This document shows, one piece after another, positions 1 through 8,496 of a stretch of DNA of 64,000 bases (the stretch's first letter is position 1; each line of letters opens with the position of its first letter). The translations under genes were made by a program, and so were the position numbers. A model generated the notes under the pieces. The model was given only the letters and a program-made list of their open reading frames with translations, made no database searches and was not told the DNA's origin. Source of the DNA: Candidatus Rifleibacteriota bacterium. Lineage in GTDB: Bacteria > Muiribacteriota > Ozemobacteria > Ozemobacterales > Ozemobacteraceae. The DNA is taken from positions 24,054 through 88,053 of the forward strand of contig JAAYNI010000003.1 of NCBI GenBank assembly GCA_012520995.1, read 5' to 3'.

Positions 1-1
1 C

Positions 2-217
2 TATGATAAAGATCCTGCGAAGTATTCCGATGCAAAAAAATATGAAACTATAACCTATGATGAAATTTTAGACCAAAAGCTAGGGGTAATGGACTTGGCG
101 GCAATTACCATTTGCAGAGACAACCAAGTTCCGCTAAAAGTTATATCTCTTGCTGAAAAAGGCATGCTGCTGAGAGTCTGTCAGGGTGACCCTGTAGGGA
201 CTTCAGTCATACCATGA
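2..217 (+). CDS. pyrH: UMP kinase, C-terminal part
   Basis: This is the last 71 codons of a gene that begins before the window. UMP kinase phosphorylates UMP to UDP in pyrimidine nucleotide synthesis. The visible tail has the family's typical C-terminal features: a YDKDP segment, a TYDEIL stretch, GVMDLAAI (the conserved xVMDxTAxxL helix) and a closing LLRVCQGDPVGT. The stop TGA lies 29 bp before frr, in the usual bacterial order pyrH-frr. The N-terminal nucleotide-binding part is not visible, so only the family assignment is firm. Confidence 0.9.
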   Translation, partial: YDKDPAKYSDAKKYETITYDEILDQKLGVMDLAAITICRDNQVPLKVISLAEKGMLLRVCQGDPVGTSVIP

Positions 218-246
218 TTTAAAACTCCACGAAAGGACTAGTTAAC

Positions 247-807
247 ATGGCAATCGACAGCGTTTTAAATAATACGAAAGAAAAAATGCAACAAACACTG
301 GAAGCCTTGAAAAAAGATTATTCTACCATGAGAACTTCAAGAGCTACTCCTTCATTGCTTAATCGCGTTACGGTTAACCAATATGGCTCAGAGGTTCCTA
401 TACAGCACGTAGCTTCGGTTTCAGCACCGGATCCCAAGTCTTTGGTTATCCAGCCTTGGGATAAAAATATGCTTTCTGAAATTGAAAAAGCAATTCAGAA
501 ATCAGATTTGGGGTTGAATCCTCAGAATGACGGAAACCTTATCAGGCTACCAATTCCTCCTCTGACTGAAGAACGCAGAAATGATCTTGTAAAGAATGTC
601 AAGAAAAAAGCTGAAGATTATAAAGTCAGCATCCGAAACACAAGAAGAGATGCAAATGACGAGTTTAAAGCTATGGAGAAAAAAAGCGAAATCTCCAAGG
701 ATGAATTAAAAAGAGCCAGCGATCAAGTTCAGAAGCTTACAGATGAGCATGTAGAAGCTATACAGCAAATTTGTGACGCTAAAGAAAACGAAATACTTGG
801 CAAGTAA
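247..807 (+). CDS. frr: Ribosome recycling factor
   Basis: The 186-residue product has the normal length for the ribosome recycling factor, which with EF-G splits post-termination ribosomes in the cytoplasm. The sequence shows the conserved RTSRATPSLL segment near residue 31, PWDKNMLSEIEKAI, NDGNLIRLPIPPLTEERR and the C-terminal helix with IRNTRRDAND. An AAAGGA ribosome-binding site sits just upstream of the ATG. It follows pyrH by 29 bp and leads into the ferredoxin and uppS genes, so the whole set is probably one transcript. Nothing unusual was seen in the protein. Confidence 0.97.
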   Translation: MAIDSVLNNTKEKMQQTLEALKKDYSTMRTSRATPSLLNRVTVNQYGSEVPIQHVASVSAPDPKSLVIQPWDKNMLSEIEKAIQKSDLGLNPQNDGNLIRLPIPPLTEERRNDLVKNVKKKAEDYKVSIRNTRRDANDEFKAMEKKSEISKDELKRASDQVQKLTDEHVEAIQQICDAKENEILGK

Positions 808-855
808 TTAAGAAACTAATATAACTTAGCTGCTTACATAGGGAAAACTGGAAAA

Positions 856-1035
856 TTGCTCTACAAGATAACTGAAAGATGTGTTTCTTGCGACACTTGT
901 CGTTCGGTATGCAGATTTGGGGCTATTTTGCCTGGTTTTCCCTATAAAATTTTACAAGAACGTTGTAAGAAATGTGGCAAATGTTATGATTGTTGTCCTT
1001 CTGAGGCTATAGAAAAGCTGACAGATTCGGATTGA
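856..1035 (+). CDS. Small 2[4Fe-4S] ferredoxin-like protein
   Basis: A 59-residue ORF fills the gap between frr and uppS. It has two complete cluster motifs: CVSCDTCRSVC near residue 9 and CKKCGKCYDCCP near residue 37, each the CxxCxxCxxxC spacing of bacterial ferredoxins. There is no ATG in frame. TTG at 856 is the best start, with GGG(A) about 12 nt upstream, and the frame is closed by TAA at 817. The stop overlaps the GAGGAG ribosome-binding site of uppS, so the two are probably translationally coupled. It likely carries low-potential electrons; the partner is unknown. The first motif lacks the usual proline after its last Cys. Confidence 0.75.
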   Translation: MLYKITERCVSCDTCRSVCRFGAILPGFPYKILQERCKKCGKCYDCCPSEAIEKLTDSD

Positions 1036-1042
1036 GGAGTTA

Positions 1043-1795
1043 ATGATGACTTCCAGCATGGATGCTATACTTCAAGTAACAGACAAAACCAAGCTTCCGC
1101 AGCATGTCGGAATCATTATGGATGGAAATGGCCGCTGGGCACAAGCTAAGGGGAAAGAACGCGTGCAAGGTCATTATGCTGGTGCCAAGCGTGTAAAGCC
1201 TATTCTCAAGCTGGCAAAACGCTTGAAGATAAAATATTTGTCGGTTTACGCTTTTTCGATCGAAAATTGGCTCAGACCCTCTTTTGAAGTGTCTTTTATT
1301 ATGAACTTGATAAAGGACTATTTGCAAGAACTTCGACAAGAAATGATCGATGAAGGCGTCTTTTTCAATTTTATGGGTAGAAGAGAAAATCTTTCAAAAG
1401 CCGTTATTAAAGAAATAGAGCTTACAAAAGAAGCTACTAAAAATAACAATACTATTACTTTGAATCTTTGTATTAATTACGGCGGCAGAGCAGAACTGGC
1501 AGATGCTTTCAAGGCGATGCTTCAGAATAATGTTAAGCCTGAAGATGTGACAGAAGAGCTTATCTCCAAATATTTATATTGTCCGGAAGTTCCTGATGCT
1601 GATCTTATAATCAGAACAGGAGGCGATATGAGAGTCAGCAACTTTTTGCTTTGGCGTTCAGCTTATTCTGAGCTATATTTTACGGAAACCTACTGGCCCG
1701 ATTTTTCTGACGAAGAATTCTGTGATGCTGTTTGGTCATTTATGAACCGTGAAAGGCGCTTTGGCAAAACAGGAGACCAAGTAAAGAAAAAATGA
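1043..1795 (+). CDS. uppS: Isoprenyl transferase (undecaprenyl diphosphate synthase)
   Basis: The 250-residue protein belongs to the cis-prenyltransferases. It condenses isopentenyl diphosphate onto farnesyl diphosphate to make the C55 lipid carrier for peptidoglycan and surface glycans. Key signatures are GIIMDGNGRWAQ near residue 24 (the catalytic Asp and P-loop), FSIENWLRP, and RTGGDMRVSNFLLW followed by SELYFTETYWPDF near the C-terminus. ATG codons at 1043 and 1046 are both possible; a GAGGAG site lies at 1034-1039. It overlaps cdsA by 4 bp (ATGA), which indicates coupling. Confidence 0.96.
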   Translation: MMTSSMDAILQVTDKTKLPQHVGIIMDGNGRWAQAKGKERVQGHYAGAKRVKPILKLAKRLKIKYLSVYAFSIENWLRPSFEVSFIMNLIKDYLQELRQEMIDEGVFFNFMGRRENLSKAVIKEIELTKEATKNNNTITLNLCINYGGRAELADAFKAMLQNNVKPEDVTEELISKYLYCPEVPDADLIIRTGGDMRVSNFLLWRSAYSELYFTETYWPDFSDEEFCDAVWSFMNRERRFGKTGDQVKKK

Positions 1796-2592
1796 AAAGT
1801 GCTCTTAAACGTTTACCTCTAATTATTCTAGGAGTTCCGGCTCTTTACTTTCTTTTGCTTAAAGGCCAGCCGAGCTTTATTATCTTGGCTTTGCTTACTA
1901 TAACTTTGTTTGCTCAAACAGAGCTCAACAATATGCTGTCAAAAAGCGAGGGGGGCTCTCTTCCTTACTTTGAAATGATTTCTGCAGCTGTTTATCTTAC
2001 GTCTCTTCACTTCTGGGAGCTAGGAGCAGTTTTGGCGATATTTCCTGCATTGATAGCTGCAGGTGCTTTTGCAGCTGTTTTTAAAGGACTCCAGCCCGAT
2101 TCTACAGAAAAGTTTAAAAACTATGTTTTTTCCTTGGTTTATCTGCCTCTCTGTTTGGGATATTATTATTTGATATTCTCAGAATATACAGGCGGGTGGG
2201 TATTCATTATTCTGGCTTCTGTCTGGTGCTTGGACATAGGTGCCTATATCACCGGATCTTTACTTAAAGGGCCTAAGCTGGCTCCTTCAATAAGCCCAGG
2301 CAAAACTATCTCAGGCGCTATCGGAGGCGCAGTTTGTTCGGGGCTTTTTCTTTTTTTGGCCAATAAGTATTCTCTTTGCGGCTTTACTTTGTCCCCTAAA
2401 CAGCTGACTGCTTTGATATTAATTATAACTACCACGGCACAAGCGGCTGATTTGTTTGAATCGGTTCTTAAGCGAACATCTGGCGTTAAAGATTCCGGCG
2501 ATCTTTTCGGTGCGCATGGAGGCGTGCTGGACAGAATCGACAGCCTTATCTTTACTGCCCCTTTGGCATACGCTGTATTTTTACTTTTATAG
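1792..2592 (+). CDS. cdsA: Phosphatidate cytidylyltransferase
   Basis: This integral membrane enzyme makes CDP-diacylglycerol from phosphatidate and CTP, the branch point to bacterial phospholipids. The 266 residues contain about eight hydrophobic segments. The CdsA signature near the C-terminus is present as RTSGVKDSGDLFGAHGGVLDRIDS. It overlaps uppS by 4 bp and is followed 22 bp later by rseP. In many bacteria dxr lies between cdsA and rseP; no such gene is here. Confidence 0.95.
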   Translation: MKSALKRLPLIILGVPALYFLLLKGQPSFIILALLTITLFAQTELNNMLSKSEGGSLPYFEMISAAVYLTSLHFWELGAVLAIFPALIAAGAFAAVFKGLQPDSTEKFKNYVFSLVYLPLCLGYYYLIFSEYTGGWVFIILASVWCLDIGAYITGSLLKGPKLAPSISPGKTISGAIGGAVCSGLFLFLANKYSLCGFTLSPKQLTALILIITTTAQAADLFESVLKRTSGVKDSGDLFGAHGGVLDRIDSLIFTAPLAYAVFLLL

Positions 2593-2614
2593 ATTGCGTT
2601 AGAAAGGTTTACAA

Positions 2615-3856
2615 ATGGTCACTTTCCTCGGTATTTTAAAATTCATTTTAGCTTTCTCTTTTGTGATGGGTTCGATAGCTTTGGTACACGAGTTCGGTCA
2701 CTATATCACGGCAAAGCTTTCAGGCGTATGGGTTTTGGAATTCGGCATAGGCTTTGGCAAGAGAATTTTTAAAATAAAGCTCGGCGAAACTCTTTATTCG
2801 CTTAGACCTTTGCCTGTTGGCGGATTTGTGCGATTGGCAGGCATGGATAATGTCAAGGAAGACTATGAAGAAGCTCTTAAAGAAGCCGAAGAAAAGGGCG
2901 AAGAATGTGAGATAGAACTGGATCCCGATATTCCTATGGTCTCACGTGATGATGATCGCAGTTTTGAAAAGGTCAACTCTTTCGCTAAGCTTGTGATCTT
3001 GGCTGCCGGCTCCATAATGAACTTTGTTTGGACAGCAGTTTTGTATTCGATAATAGCCATGATCATGGGTGCCCCTATGACCAATATTGAAGTTAAAAGA
3101 GTAATGCCTGGAAGGCCTGCTGAGGTTGCTGGCCTCAAATCTGGCGACATCATAATGGAAATTAATGGGCAAGTTTTGTCTGACTATAATGATGGTCTAA
3201 AGATTATTGAAAAATCTTATGCTAAGCCCTTGTCTGTAAAGGTTTTAAGAAAACACCCCAAGACAATGTCAGCTATAGGCGGCGGAATCACTATGAAAAT
3301 GGACGCTGCCGATACTGCGACTTATGAAATGTTCACTTCTGAAAAGCTTGATTTTACTTTAATGCCTGATGGAACCGAGACAAAGGCTACAATTGGCATT
3401 GAACTTACAGCCAATGTTTATGATTATAAAGAAGATGTTTCTGTTTTCGAAGCTATGAAAATGGGCACAGAGGCTGCAGTTAATGTGATAGCTCGCACTA
3501 TCATGGCATTAGCAAGCATGTTTTCCGGCAAAGCTCCTGCAGACTTGGCAGGCCCTGTAAAAGTTGCAGAAATGATCAATACTCAGACCCAAAAAGGTTG
3601 GGAAGAGCTTCTGCACTTGACAGCTTTGCTTTCGGCAAATATCGGTTTAATAAACCTTTTACCTTTCCCTGTATTGGACGGCGGCAGAATTATTTTTGTA
3701 ATAATCAGATTTTTCCTTGGAATTATTAATTCTATCTTAGGCCTTCACCTTGTATTTAAACGAGAGTGGGAAGAATATGTGCATTTTGCGGGTATGTTTG
3801 TTTTGCTGGGCTTGATAATATTTGTTACCTATAAAGATATTGTCAGCTTCTTCTAG
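2615..3856 (+). CDS. rseP: RseP-family site-2 metalloprotease
   Basis: This intramembrane zinc protease (M50) cleaves membrane-bound anti-sigma factors or residual signal peptides. The 413-residue protein has the zinc motif HEFGH in the first membrane helix (about residue 26), a single PDZ domain (about residues 160-215, with GLKSGDIIMEING) and the C-terminal LLPFPVLDGG motif that supplies the third metal ligand. An acidic insert of about 30 residues (roughly 78-108, rich in Glu and Asp) lies between the first helix region and the conserved DRSFEKV segment. It is probably co-transcribed with cdsA. Confidence 0.93.
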   Translation: MVTFLGILKFILAFSFVMGSIALVHEFGHYITAKLSGVWVLEFGIGFGKRIFKIKLGETLYSLRPLPVGGFVRLAGMDNVKEDYEEALKEAEEKGEECEIELDPDIPMVSRDDDRSFEKVNSFAKLVILAAGSIMNFVWTAVLYSIIAMIMGAPMTNIEVKRVMPGRPAEVAGLKSGDIIMEINGQVLSDYNDGLKIIEKSYAKPLSVKVLRKHPKTMSAIGGGITMKMDAADTATYEMFTSEKLDFTLMPDGTETKATIGIELTANVYDYKEDVSVFEAMKMGTEAAVNVIARTIMALASMFSGKAPADLAGPVKVAEMINTQTQKGWEELLHLTALLSANIGLINLLPFPVLDGGRIIFVIIRFFLGIINSILGLHLVFKREWEEYVHFAGMFVLLGLIIFVTYKDIVSFF

Positions 3857-3914
3857 TTGTTTGTTTTATCAAAACGTTTCTAGAATTTATTATCCACAGA
3901 TGGACACAGAAAGA

Positions 3915-3936
3915 ATTTTTAAGCTAGCTTAAAAAT
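3915..3936. repeat. Perfect palindrome, AAGCTAGCTT core
   Basis: A 22-nt perfect palindrome with ATTTTTAAGC arms. An identical copy is at 44190-44211 and a close relative with a 3-nt loop is at 34454-34478. All three sit beside GTGG/GAGTGG or 'CATCTGTGGATA' tracts, so they belong to a dispersed hairpin family. One may act as a weak terminator here, after rseP. Confidence 0.8.
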
Positions 3937-4025
3937 CAGTGCCGAGTGGTGAGTGGCGGGTGGCGGCTAGCGGCTAGGAACCAACATCCATAACAGCCGT
4001 TCTATCCGCAGATGAGGGCAAAATT

Positions 4026-4070
4026 AGTCAAAAATTGCATTCTGCTACCGCATAATCACAATTTTTGACT
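4026..4070. repeat. Hairpin repeat with conserved loop, copy 1
   Basis: Arms AGTCAAAAATTG (4026-4037) and CAATTTTTGACT (4059-4070) are perfectly complementary. The 21-nt loop, GCATTCTGCTACCGCATAA-like, reappears in inverted orientation in the hairpin at 25197-25241. Confidence 0.75.
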
Positions 4071-4279
4071 CACCCCCTGATTAAGGAATAGGGAGTAGGA
4101 CTTAGGGCGTAAGGTGTAGCAAAAAAACAAAACAAGACAGGCAGAAATACTGAACATTCATTTTTACACTTTACACTCTATATTTCTATTAAAATTTGCC
4201 ACTCGCAACTTACCGCCAACTGTTTTATATTCTGTGGATAAAAAAGAACTGTTGGATATTGCATAGCACGAGAGTTTTT

Positions 4280-5500
4280 ATGAGTAAGAAAAGAAAAATG
4301 CGAATTTCCTTTTCACCGCCTGATATTACAGAAAGCGAAATTCAGGCGGTAGCTGAAGTGCTCCGCTCAGGTTGGCTTACAAGGGGTCCTAAAACCAAGC
4401 TTCTTGAAGAAAAAACGGCTAAATTTTTGCAAACAGAAAAAGTAGTTTGTCTCAACTCGCAGACCTCATGTGCAGAGATGACTTTGAGACTTGCAGACAT
4501 AGGCGAAGGCGATGAAGTTATTACTACAGCTTATACCTATACTGCTACAGCTTCAGTTATAGAACACGTAGGCGCGAAAATAATTTTAGCTGACACACAA
4601 AAAGATTGTCTTGAGATGGACTATGATCTTCTTGAGAGCTTAATCAACGAAAAAACCAAGGCTATTATTCCTGTTGATTTAGCTGGCATTCCTTGTGATT
4701 ACGATAGAATAATAAAAATTTCCAAGTCTGCTGAAAGCAAGTTTAGAGCTAATTCATTTATCCAGGAAGCTATAGGGCGTCCGATTATAATAGCTGACTC
4801 AGCTCATGCTTTTGGGTCCCTTTTTCATGGAAAACCTCTTGGCTCTTTTGCAGATTTTACAAGTTTCAGCTGGCATGCAGTAAAGAACTTTACAACAGGC
4901 GAGGGCGGAGCCCTGACTTGGAGACCTCTGTCTGGAATAACAAGCGAAGATATTCATGAGCGTCTGCATCTTTTGTCACTTCATGGACAAGATAAAACCT
5001 CTCTTGAAAAAGTCAGCGAAGGCTCATGGGAATACGATATACTTGGCACTTGGTATAAATGTAATATGACAGATATTGCAGCGGCTATTGGATTAGCTCA
5101 GTTGCCAAGATACAAGGGCATGCTTGAGAGACGTCGCCATGCTATAGAAGTTTATGATCGGGCTTTTAAGCCAATGGGCTTAAGGCTTTTAGAGCATTTT
5201 ACCGCAAACTACGAATCATGCGGGCATCTATATATGACTTGGGTGCTAGGAATCACTCTTCAACAAAGAGATAAAATAATATCTGAAATGTTTGAACGAG
5301 GCGTGCCTTGCAATGTACATTATAAACCTCTTCCTATGCACACTGCTTATAAAAAACTTGGGTTTCGCATAGAAGATTTTCCCAATGCCTATGCAAACTT
5401 CATAAATGAAATTTCTTTGCCTTTGCATAGCAAGCTTACGGATGAGGAAATTTCATATGTAATTGATACTTATAAGGATGTTTTGAAACCTTACATATAA
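4280..5500 (+). CDS. DegT/DnrJ/EryC1-family sugar aminotransferase
   Basis: A PLP-dependent aminotransferase of 406 residues, probably converting a nucleotide-linked keto-sugar to an amino-sugar for surface polysaccharide. Family features are SGWLTRGPKTKLLEE near the N-terminus, the cofactor-ring segment NSQTSCAEMTLR, ADSAHAFGS, and FSWHAVKNFTTGEGGA, whose Lys is the expected Schiff-base residue. A longer reading frame to 4196 runs back into repeat DNA, so ATG 4280 with GAGAG just upstream is preferred; ATG 4298 is also possible. It stands alone with no sugar-pathway neighbours, so the substrate cannot be named (ArnB- and PseC-like enzymes share this fold). Confidence 0.88.
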   Translation: MSKKRKMRISFSPPDITESEIQAVAEVLRSGWLTRGPKTKLLEEKTAKFLQTEKVVCLNSQTSCAEMTLRLADIGEGDEVITTAYTYTATASVIEHVGAKIILADTQKDCLEMDYDLLESLINEKTKAIIPVDLAGIPCDYDRIIKISKSAESKFRANSFIQEAIGRPIIIADSAHAFGSLFHGKPLGSFADFTSFSWHAVKNFTTGEGGALTWRPLSGITSEDIHERLHLLSLHGQDKTSLEKVSEGSWEYDILGTWYKCNMTDIAAAIGLAQLPRYKGMLERRRHAIEVYDRAFKPMGLRLLEHFTANYESCGHLYMTWVLGITLQQRDKIISEMFERGVPCNVHYKPLPMHTAYKKLGFRIEDFPNAYANFINEISLPLHSKLTDEEISYVIDTYKDVLKPYI

Positions 5501-5847
5501 GACAGTGTCTAGTGAATGGGGAAAGTGGCATTGACATTGTTTATGAAATAAATACAAAGGCGCTCTCTATTTGCTAAATTATTTACATGACCATTTTCTT
5601 AGATTTAATGTCCGTTCTTTGCTCAGAGACTCGGTCAAAAATTATAATTCTATGGTAAAATAGATAGAGAAATTGAAGATTAGCTTTATTTATTATTTTT
5701 AGCATCAAAGTTCTAAACATTCCCACTGTGCACCGCTACTAAACAACAGCTGCTGTACTATTTAAACACCTGCAACAATTATTTGCTCTGGAGCAAGCTC
5801 ATTTCAAAAGAAAGTTTTACCTGAAATAAAGCACTGGAGGAGTTTAA
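5501..5847. other. Intergenic gap with partial repeat modules
   Basis: No gene is seen. The gap contains 'AGAGACTCGGTCAAAAATT' (about 5624-5642), the left half of the hairpin module found whole at 25180-25241, and a short AGTTCTAAACATTCC tract. The last 30 bp carry a strong CTGGAGGAG ribosome-binding site for the next gene. Confidence 0.6.
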
Positions 5848-6165
5848 ATGAAACGCGAAATCCAGAACTTCCTGCTTTTAGCTCTCTTTATAGCAGGAAC
5901 CCTTTATTTGAGTTCTCTTATAGGTTTGTTGCCGAAGCTGGATTATGAGGTTAAACCTCGATTTCTAAGCAAAAAAAACTCTGAATTGTCTTTGGAAAAA
6001 GCTGCTGGCAGGGTAGATCGCATAATTGATGAACAGGTTATAGTGGTTTTTAAAGATCCTCTAGACGGACGCTTCAATAAGGAAATAACAGTTCCTCTTG
6101 AAATGTTTAAGCAGCGGATTCCAGAGGAAAATGACAGCATCACTTTGAATATCGCTTATAAGTAA
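5848..6165 (+). CDS. Small single-span membrane protein of unknown function
   Basis: I do not recognise this 105-residue protein. It has one N-terminal hydrophobic segment (about residues 8-30). A soluble tail follows, with GRVDRIIDEQVIVVFKD and VPLEMFKQRIPEENDSI, which is vaguely like small beta-barrel DUF3006-type proteins (valine-rich strand, then VPxxxxP, then an acidic turn). That similarity is weak and unchecked. GGAGG lies 7 nt before the ATG. It precedes the MscS gene by about 90 bp on the same strand and may be co-expressed with it. Confidence 0.7.
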   Translation: MKREIQNFLLLALFIAGTLYLSSLIGLLPKLDYEVKPRFLSKKNSELSLEKAAGRVDRIIDEQVIVVFKDPLDGRFNKEITVPLEMFKQRIPEENDSITLNIAYK

Positions 6166-6254
6166 CTGAGGCTCTTTTCCCTGTTGGGACTTGTATTAAT
6201 CTCAAATTAAATAGAACATATTGCCGTGATTCAAATAGACACAGGAGTTATATT

Positions 6255-8405
6255 TTGAAAAGAATACCAGTCACACAAACTATTTTTACTTTACTTCTTA
6301 CAACAATTTTTGCTTTTTCCTGCTTCTCTCTCTTGAATCCTTTGGCAGCTCAGGAAGCAGCGAAATCTGGAACTGCAAGAAATTATCTTGAAAGTCCAAA
6401 AAGCACTTTACGTATGTTTATGAGAGAAATGAATAATGTTGTTCATTTCAAACATCTGACTATAGACAAAGCTTTAGAAGCTCTCCATTTGGACAGCGTG
6501 CCTGAGGCTGCCAAACAAGCTAAAGGGCAAGAGATGGCTTTACAGCTTTATAATCTTCTGGATTACTATACCTTCAAAATAGAAGCTTTGCCTGGCAAAG
6601 GCGAGATTACGAAGAATACTCTGACATTGCCTTTAGGCGAAGACGAGAATATTAAAATAACTCTCAGGGCTTATTCACAAGATAAATGGCAGTTTTCTTA
6701 TGAAGGCACTTTGGAACGTCTGGATGAATATGTGGCAATAATAGAGAAAAAAAAGGAGTCGCGCCAAAAGAGTACAACAGCAGACCCCCTTCTTTATTCA
6801 CCTAGAAATGCTGTTCGCCTGTTTTTTAATCAGGTCAACCAAAATACAAAAGAAAGCTTTCTTAAAGCCTCTAAAATTATCAATGTTAGCGATTATGATC
6901 GTCCAATTCGCACTGAAATGGCTCTTGGTGCGGTTAATATGCTCAACTTTGTGTTTTCTAAATATAGATATATAGACTTGACGGAAGTGTCAGATGATCC
7001 TGATTCTCCTCCTGTAGTATTGCTGGATAACCCAGAAGGTCAAATTGTTCTGGAAAAAGTCAAAAATCCTGAAACAGAGCTCTACTCTTGGAAGTTTTCA
7101 AGTCAGACCGTTAAAGACCTGCCTGCCCTTTGCGATGCCTATGAAGGTAAAGCAACTATAGAGGATGCGGTAAGCACTGTTGAAATGCCTTACTCGAGGC
7201 GTGTGAGAAATTATGTCAGACAGAATTTCTCATTTTTGCTCAAGGAATCCTTCTTTTTGGAAAATTGGCAATGGATTGGTATTTTTATAATAATCCTTTT
7301 GGGTTTGATAGCAGGGCACTTTTCTGTTTATATTCTCAAAAAATTTATTGCTCTCTTTTTTGAACGTAAGAATGTTGAATTGATTGAAGCGACACAAAAG
7401 CGATTTTTGCTGCCTGTTCATGTTTCTGTGGTTGCTTTGATTGCTTGGGGCGGCTTCTACATGTTGGCCCTTCCTCCGGCAGCAAGAAGTATCCTGGTGG
7501 CAGGCTCTAAAGTTATAGCTGTTATTGCGGCTATATGGGCGGCTTACAGACTTATAGATCTTATAGGCGATTATTTGTTAGGCAAAGCCCTTAAAACTGA
7601 TAACAAGTTCGATCACCTGCTTGCGCCTCTTATGACTAAAGCTTCTAAGGCGCTGGTTATTATTTTCGGTGTGCTCTTTGTAGCAGACATGTTTGATTTG
7701 CAACTTAACAAAGTGGTTGCTGGATTAGGACTTGGCGGTCTGGCTGTCGCTTTGGCTGCTAAAGAAACAGTTTCGAACTTGTTTGGTTCTTTGACAATTT
7801 TGATGGATAGACCTTTCCAAATTGGAGACTATATTGAGGTGGGCAGCACAGCAGGTACGGTTGAATCGGTCGGTATCAGAAGCACTCGCATAAGAACTCT
7901 TTATGATTCTGTTATTACAATGCCTAACTCTATCTTGATTACCAGTCAAATAGATAATCTTAGTATGAGAACATACAGAAGAACCAAAACCAGTGTAACT
8001 ATACAATATTCTACTGCCCCTGAAGTTGTAGAAGCATTTCTTGAGGGCATTAAAGAACTTATTAGACTGCATCCCATGACCAGAAAAGACTATTTCATGA
8101 TTAACATGGAAGACTTTAAAGAGCATGGTCTGGTTATCTTGATTTATTTCTATCTTGCAGTTCCAGATCGTGCTACGGAACTAAACGAAAGACAGCGTCT
8201 CCTTTTGGATATTCTGAGACTAGCCAAAAAGCTGGGTATTTCCTTTGCGGTTCCTGCACAAACCATTTATATGGGGACTGGTGACAGAATGCCTGCTTAC
8301 ACCGATGTTGACAGCAGCTGGAAAGGTTTTGTGGCAGAAGGCCAAGCTGCCGCTAACGAAGTCGCAACTATAGACAGCGAATACACTGTACCTTCTCAGC
8401 AATAG
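6255..8405 (+). CDS. Large MscS-family mechanosensitive channel with periplasmic N-domain
   Basis: The 716-residue protein starts at TTG with AGGAG upstream and opens with a signal peptide (hydrophobic to about residue 32, LAAQEA). A periplasmic domain of about 300 residues follows. Several membrane spans (about 345-500) lead into the MscS pore helix GLGLGGLAVALAAKETVSNLFGSL, the beta domain RPFQIGDYIEVGSTAGTVESVGIRSTRIRT, and a cytoplasmic vestibule ending near residue 660. Such channels open on membrane tension and release solutes during hypo-osmotic shock. The long N-domain resembles that of MscK/MscM-type channels in layout only. A strong bidirectional terminator follows immediately. Confidence 0.92.
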   Translation: MKRIPVTQTIFTLLLTTIFAFSCFSLLNPLAAQEAAKSGTARNYLESPKSTLRMFMREMNNVVHFKHLTIDKALEALHLDSVPEAAKQAKGQEMALQLYNLLDYYTFKIEALPGKGEITKNTLTLPLGEDENIKITLRAYSQDKWQFSYEGTLERLDEYVAIIEKKKESRQKSTTADPLLYSPRNAVRLFFNQVNQNTKESFLKASKIINVSDYDRPIRTEMALGAVNMLNFVFSKYRYIDLTEVSDDPDSPPVVLLDNPEGQIVLEKVKNPETELYSWKFSSQTVKDLPALCDAYEGKATIEDAVSTVEMPYSRRVRNYVRQNFSFLLKESFFLENWQWIGIFIIILLGLIAGHFSVYILKKFIALFFERKNVELIEATQKRFLLPVHVSVVALIAWGGFYMLALPPAARSILVAGSKVIAVIAAIWAAYRLIDLIGDYLLGKALKTDNKFDHLLAPLMTKASKALVIIFGVLFVADMFDLQLNKVVAGLGLGGLAVALAAKETVSNLFGSLTILMDRPFQIGDYIEVGSTAGTVESVGIRSTRIRTLYDSVITMPNSILITSQIDNLSMRTYRRTKTSVTIQYSTAPEVVEAFLEGIKELIRLHPMTRKDYFMINMEDFKEHGLVILIYFYLAVPDRATELNERQRLLLDILRLAKKLGISFAVPAQTIYMGTGDRMPAYTDVDSSWKGFVAEGQAAANEVATIDSEYTVPSQQ

Positions 8406-8408
8406 AAG

Positions 8409-8460
8409 TTATAAAAACAGTGATTAGCAGACATTTGTCTGCTAATCACTGTTTTTATAA
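8409..8460. terminator. Bidirectional terminator, 25-bp perfect inverted repeat
   Basis: Arms 8409-8433 and 8436-8460 are perfectly complementary, with A-rich start and T-rich end, so the hairpin can stop transcripts from both strands. It separates the MscS gene (+) from the pilin-like gene (-). Confidence 0.9.
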
Positions 8461-8496
8461 ATAGATAATAAATGCGATTGTGTGGATTATTGTCTG

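Larger units (their letters stand above)
3857..4279. repeat. Intergenic mosaic of short repeat modules
   Basis: No gene is seen. The gap holds a 'TTATCCACAGATGGACACAG' tract (3889-3909), a perfect 22-nt palindrome (3915-3936), a GAGTGGCGGGTGGCGGCTAG tract (about 3949-3975), a 23-nt word ending in CCGTTCTATC (3984-4006) that recurs inverted at 56337-56359, a hairpin with 12-bp arms (4026-4070), a GGGAGTAGG...GGCGTAAGG tract (4090-4118), a TTTACACTTTACACTCTA tract (about 4163-4180) and a CTGTGGATAAAA tract. The same modules recur in most other gaps of the window. Confidence 0.75.

Noticed and set aside
4196..4279. N-terminal extension of the DegT aminotransferase
   Set aside because: The extension translates repeat DNA (the CCACTCGCAAC tract) and lacks a start with a ribosome-binding site; ATG 4280 fits the family N-terminus.
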